Shown here: positions 60,001 through 64,000 of the stretch, piece after piece
Position numbering within the stretch: position 1 is the stretch's first letter
How the letters are laid out: each line of letters starts with the position of its first letter
NCBI GenBank assembly: GCA_021613335.1
Contig: JAJTWR010000299.1
Location: 1,101,501 to 1,165,500 of the forward strand
DNA length: 64,000 bases
Source of the DNA: Whitmania pigra
Lineage: Eukaryota; Annelida; Clitellata; Hirudinida; Haemopidae
Direction of reading: 5' to 3'
Translations under genes and position numbers: made by a program
Notes under the pieces: generated by a model
Database searches by the model: none
Told to the model about the DNA's origin: nothing
What the model saw: only the letters and a program-made list of their open reading frames with translations

Positions 60001-60967
60001 ATAGCCGAGTGTCAGAGGCCCTTCAAACCGACCCGTGCGTACTGCAAAGACATGTTTTATTTGGCTTGTGAAGATATGAACGGCAGCTCCTGTCGTCAAA
60101 GCCCTCGTTAGGGGTGAAGACAGATAATTAGCCACCATACCGAATCGGAAAATGGCCAGGACAACCTATGATTATAGAATTAACTTGCACTTAATAACTT
60201 GAGATAACAGCTGAGGAGACAACTTGCTTGAATTAAGCCAACAAGAAAAGAGACTGAAATGATGGTTTCGACTTTACACCTCTCCGCGTCAAATCCCATC
60301 GAAGTGGCATTGCTTGTATTCAGATTAAAATGGTGCATGGTATCATTATCGCTTTCCGCATCGCAATCTGCCCTATTGACCACTGCCCCCAGCATCAAAC
60401 TCACCACAGCAAAAGTTCCTTCAAAATTAAAATTGAGTTTTACTTCATCATAAACTACATATAATAACGTGTCACCTTGTTACCTATGGAAATGTGTTTT
60501 GAGGTTCCCAGGAAGAAATAAACTATTACTGGAAAGAATGAAGTGTAAAGACCGTACACTGGGTCTATGTTTGCCAGCATTCCGTAAGCCATTCCTTCGG
60601 GTAGGAAATCCAGGTAATCAAACAAGATTCAAATTATTAATGAGCGATGATTCATAATGATTCACATCTTTGACCTACCCTGAGGTATATGCATTATTCC
60701 TACGGTTAAACCAGAAGCAATATCACTGGGGAAGTCGGAGAGCGTGTAAGTGCTTAAAATTCTGATAAATGGCAGAAAGTTCAAAATCTTTGCAAGGCAA
60801 CATTGAGAGTTAACCGTGCAGAGATCCTTGAGCTTCTCTTTGACTTTCTCACGGATTGTCTTTTCTGGCTTATTGTAAGATCCATAAATGTCGAATAGAG
60901 AACGAGTGTAAGGAGGTCGATTTATCTCAATTGTAGAGAAGTTTTTTCCATCCCACGTGTTCGTCAT
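57003..60967 (-). CDS. SLC26A: SLC26-family anion transporter with STAS domain
   Basis: About 14 exons: start exon 60,967 to ~60,677, then 60,594-60,484, ~60,418-60,186, ~60,169-60,005, ~59,934-59,777, ~59,699-59,611, ~59,468-59,208, ~59,000-58,919, ~58,684-58,588, ~58,372-58,133, ~58,075-57,912, ~57,686-57,588, ~57,412-57,358, ~57,301-57,180, and ~57,071-57,003. A soluble N-terminus (ending [20 protein letters not shown]) leads into the SulP transport domain with the hallmark [20 protein letters not shown] (first residues of the next exon). [14 protein letters not shown], the [23 protein letters not shown] block and [16 protein letters not shown] follow. The C-terminus is a STAS domain, with [16 protein letters not shown] and [19 protein letters not shown]. 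Members exchange chloride, bicarbonate, sulfate, oxalate or related anions, or act as prestin-type motors; the substrate cannot be read here. A glycosylated loop (NTSNATS) sits between membrane segments 3 and 4. Confidence 0.93.
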
Positions 60968-61850
60968 GGTCGATCGGGATCTCTGTCAACAGCTGTAATT
61001 GAGGAAATAACATTAGTGATGAAAAAACAAAGCTTTATTTTTGTTTACACAAGTGAAAACTTTTAATCAACACAGACGAGTGATGACTTAACGCTCACTT
61101 TTATGTATCCTTCACAAAGACAAGCTGAGGTCTCCCGAACTGAGGAGCACCTAACGCAAAATCAGAGTAAAGTTTCTCCTTTTATACGATGAAACTCTGA
61201 TCCTCTCCATATATATTACACCCGAAATTTTTGGAAATCTTTCAGCCTTCTAAATCTTTCATTGAGAAATAAAATAGGTAGGAATGTGATACTCCGACCC
61301 ACCTAATCAATTAAAAGTAATTCAAGTATCATTTGTCGCGGATGAGTTGGTAAGTCTCTGATTTGACAACTAGAGAATTGGTTGTAGAAGGCTTCAAAGT
61401 TTCCATTCTTTGGTCTGCTTCTGTGGCCCAATGGTTTTATTTTAAATAGAAAGTAATTAAGTAATCGATCTGCTATTTATCTGTGCATTACCTTTAACCT
61501 CAAGGCAATATTATAGCTATTATGCTTTTTTTTGAAGAGAGGACTTTGGAACAAACTACTTTAAAACAGTGCGTCTGAAGTGAAATGAGCCAGTAGACTT
61601 GGAATAACATGTTCGCTGAAGGATTTTAATCTGTATGCAAATTATCTCAATTTATATGCTTCAAATTTTTGTAAATTAGGAGCTTTACATGTTTTCCAAA
61701 GCGATTTCACTAATTACATTTATTTTCGTAATCTATATTTATTGGGTTAATTTATATTGTAATATATTTACATTGTAAAAAATTTTAATTTTGTCAGCAC
61801 CAAGTAATTACTTGGATTAAGATGAAGAGTAGAAGAAGGCAGAGAGCGTC
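60968..61850. other. 5' flank of the SLC26 gene
   Basis: Presumed leader and promoter; a possible 5' exon boundary lies at about 60,992. No further gene seen up to the retroelement. Confidence 0.45.
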
Positions 61851-61929
61851 CATATTCCAAAGGAGAAAGACTCCAATGGTCTGAATTAATTCAGACTGAT
61901 ATCGTTTTATTGTAGCTTGAGTATAGAAG

Positions 61930-62525
61930 AGAAATTATTTTTCTCTATCATGGCATCGAGGATCTTGGAGTTCATGGACATTGCAGTCCAAAAGAGAGGC
62001 ATTCCAGGTTTACCCGGTTGTATCTAGCATACCTCGATGATCTGGGAAGCTATCCATAGAGCCAAGAGGAACCGACTGAGTTTGTGCGTCGTGTGGCTGG
62101 ACCTATCGAACGATTATGGGTCAGTACCACACCAACTCCTACGGAAAACATTGGAGGCCCATCGTGTGCCTCAGCCCGTTATTCACATCCTTTAGAAATA
62201 CTTTAACGGGTTCATGATGCGGTTTTCCACCAAGACGTACACTACAAGGTGGGTCCTCTAGAAGTTGGACTAGCTATGGGGTACACGATTTTTCTAGATT
62301 CGTACTGGCGATGCGAGATGCAGAAGTCGCCCTAGTCATGGGAAAAAATCGCAAGGATGTGTTCTTCGATGTCGCCGACGACAGGTGTCATCATTCTGGT
62401 GGAGCTGACGTTACCTTGGGAAGACAGGCTTTAGTACAGCAACGCGCTTAAAGCGGATAAGTATGCACATCTGTCAATGGACTTGGAAGCGAGAGGATAC
62501 CGAACATACACTCCCACAACAAATA
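61930..62525 (+). pseudogene. Retroelement reverse-transcriptase fragment, left part
   Basis: Translation in shifting frames gives ASRILEFMDIAVQKRGIPG, WLDLSNDYGSVPHQLLRKTL (RT palm motif A region: a conserved Asp followed by YGSVPH), the MRFSTKTYTTRW stretch, and further on LPWEDRL and MDLEARGYRTY. This is a non-LTR-type reverse transcriptase family found in aquatic invertebrates. Stops and shifts break it, and a Tc1-like element separates it from its continuation at about 63,650. Confidence 0.72.
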
Positions 62526-63645
62526 TAGGAAGGGCATGTTTTATGCAAAATTGTCGAACATCAAACAACAGAATTTCTTCAAATTTTGACATTACATCAC
62601 CTTATTGTATATAAAACATCTTGTTAAATTTGGAGTTCCTAGAACCTTTAAAATTTTTTTAAAAATTATAAATTACATAAAATTTTGTTTTTTGGCCGCC
62701 CAAAAAAAGATAGAAAGGGGTTTGCTTAGGAGCTATAAAATAAAATTAACAAGGTGCAAATGAACTTCAAAGTAGGTCTCTGTGGTATATAAGCAAGATA
62801 CTTTAAAAAGAAATTTTTTTTAGTTTATTATTGATATTTTAGTGATGGGTAGAGGTAAATCTTTGTCAGAAAATGAGAAGGGGAAGATTGATGCCTTCAG
62901 GAAAGCTAAATATTCAAGATTGAGGATTGCTAAAGAACTCAACAGGTCCGTACATGTTATTTCTAATTACATGAATGCCCCTGAAGAATATGGACTCAAG
63001 AAATATCCAGGAAAAACAAATCGGCCGATCATATTAAAGTGTTGCAAAATAATCTCCTGCTGAGAAGACGTATGATGCAAATTTTGTATTCCAACAAGAT
63101 AATGGCTCAATCCATACATTCAAACTGACAAAGAGCTTTTTCCAAGAGGGAAACGTGAGGGTTTTGAGCTGGTTAGCTCGCTCTTCTGGCGTTAATCCCA
63201 TTGAAAATGGGAATAAGTTGTCCAGACTTGTTTACAGAGATGGAAAACAATTTAACTTTAAATCGGTGTTGGAAGATGTCATTAGGATTGCCTGGAATCA
63301 GCTGGAAGCAGACTATATAAAAAAAATAATTTTTTCGATGGAAAAAAGATGTTTTGAAATAATAGAAAAGAAAGGAAACATAATTTCATATTAGATAACA
63401 TTTTGTGTAAAAAAAATATAAATTATTATTATTATTGACTTTTGATGTTTACGTCTTATCTTTTTTGGGCACCGTAAAAACACATTTTTGGGATTTTTTA
63501 CAAAGTTTGAAAATAATACTTCACCAAATTTAAAACATAACTTTGGAAGCACTATTTACATAACATACTAAAATTTTACAAATTTTCGTGACGTATTAGT
63601 TGAGATATCATCAAAAAATGAGTACTATATACATATTGTATATAT
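62526..63645 (+). mobile_element. Tc1/mariner element inserted in the retroelement
   Basis: Encloses the transposase remnant at 62,842-63,394. Near-terminal inverted sequence is visible: GCCCAAAAAAAGATAG at about 62,698 and CTTATCTTTTTTGGGC at about 63,456. The outermost tips are not clear, so the limits are approximate. Confidence 0.65.
62842..63394 (+). pseudogene. Tc1-like transposase with internal deletion
   Basis: The first open frame (62,842-63,063) carries the N-terminal DNA-binding helix-turn-helix: MGRGKSLSENEKGKIDAFR, RLRIAKELNRSVHVI and the GLKKYPGK linker. After a break the text resumes at about 63,085 with QQDNGSIHT, the catalytic second-Asp region, then WLARSSGVNPIENGNK (normally WPARSPDLNPIEN) and the end KRCFEIIEKKG. 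The middle, with the first catalytic Asp, is deleted and the two parts are in different frames, so no active enzyme is made. Confidence 0.9.
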
Positions 63646-63649
63646 ATAT

Positions 63650-64000
63650 ATATTGGGCGGAGTGTACCTCTTTCTATCAAGGTTGGCGCAGATCGACTTA
63701 TGCTTTCCTCACAAAGATTGGATTGTCTAGCCAAGAGAGAACAAAAACTATGACAAGGATGTCTGAGGCCGCAGAAGTGGCATCATTCTGGACCTGGACG
63801 TGAGGAGTCAGAGGAAGTCTTAAGAGGCCACTTCAGGAAAGCCGCCGGTCTCCGGCGTAAATGATCCACCGAACGACGAGGCCAAATCATTGGCCGAGAG
63901 AAGTGATATTGACAGAAGAAATGGGCTTACCGCGAGCTTGCAAAGCACTATGAACTGCGGGTCAAAAAGCGCTCGCGCAAAGGCCCGCGAACGAGTCTCA
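63650..64000 (+). pseudogene. Retroelement fragment, right part (continues beyond window)
   Basis: Encodes STYAFLTKIGLSSQERTKTM and SEAAEVASFWTW, the conserved helical segment that follows the RT domain in the same family as 61,930-62,525. It is therefore the other side of the host element split by the Tc1-like insertion. Sequence after 63,800 is GC-richer than the rest of the window. Confidence 0.7.

Overview
This is a window from an AT-rich, intron-containing invertebrate animal genome. Spliced genes have short GT-AG introns (mostly about 40-700 bp). Gene content is metazoan: a Piezo mechanosensitive channel, an SLC26 anion transporter with a STAS domain, an ankyrin/SOCS-box protein, an RMDN/FAM82 protein and a CFAP43-like axonemal protein, the last implying motile cilia or flagella. 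Many degraded transposons of several classes are present. I cannot name the phylum from the sequence alone.

Region 1 (1-14,500) is a transposon-rich block. It starts with a two-exon gene for a disordered protein on the minus strand (111-1,585). Two hAT-type MITEs with 8-bp target duplications follow (2,589-2,955 and 3,026-3,678). Next comes a nest in which a minus-strand LINE with an RNase H domain (about 8,400 down to 4,640) was split by an LTR retrotransposon (5,425-8,038, 5-bp target duplication), whose 3' LTR was in turn split by a truncated LINE (7,512-8,011). To its right is the most unusual item: a compact four-exon gene for a TRBP/PACT/Loquacious-like double-stranded-RNA-binding protein (9,184-10,228), enclosed by about 310-bp inverted repeats (8,452-8,765 and 10,243-10,560). 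A mirror-image set of LINE copies follows, then a decayed Helitron helicase with a recognisable Helitron 3' end at 14,215. About 138 bp from the very start of the window recur at 14,362-14,500.

Region 2 (14,500-22,200) holds an AT microsatellite tract, the ankyrin/SOCS-box gene (15,534-18,111, minus), a probable small multi-membrane-span gene (18,172-19,730, minus) and an RMDN1-like gene (20,846-22,154, plus).

Region 3 (23,593-41,310, plus) is one large many-exon Piezo gene with an apparently complete reading frame from a start methionine to the conserved C-terminal domain. It carries microsatellites and an antisense LINE remnant in its introns.

Region 4 (42,953-60,967, minus) holds the CFAP43-like gene, convergent with Piezo, and the SLC26 gene upstream in the same orientation, with a LINE fragment between them. 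Region 5 (about 61,900-64,000) is a broken retroelement reverse transcriptase interrupted by an internally deleted Tc1/mariner element.

The host genes look like unrelated neighbours, not a pathway. All exon boundaries come from reading splice sites by eye; none is supported by transcripts.
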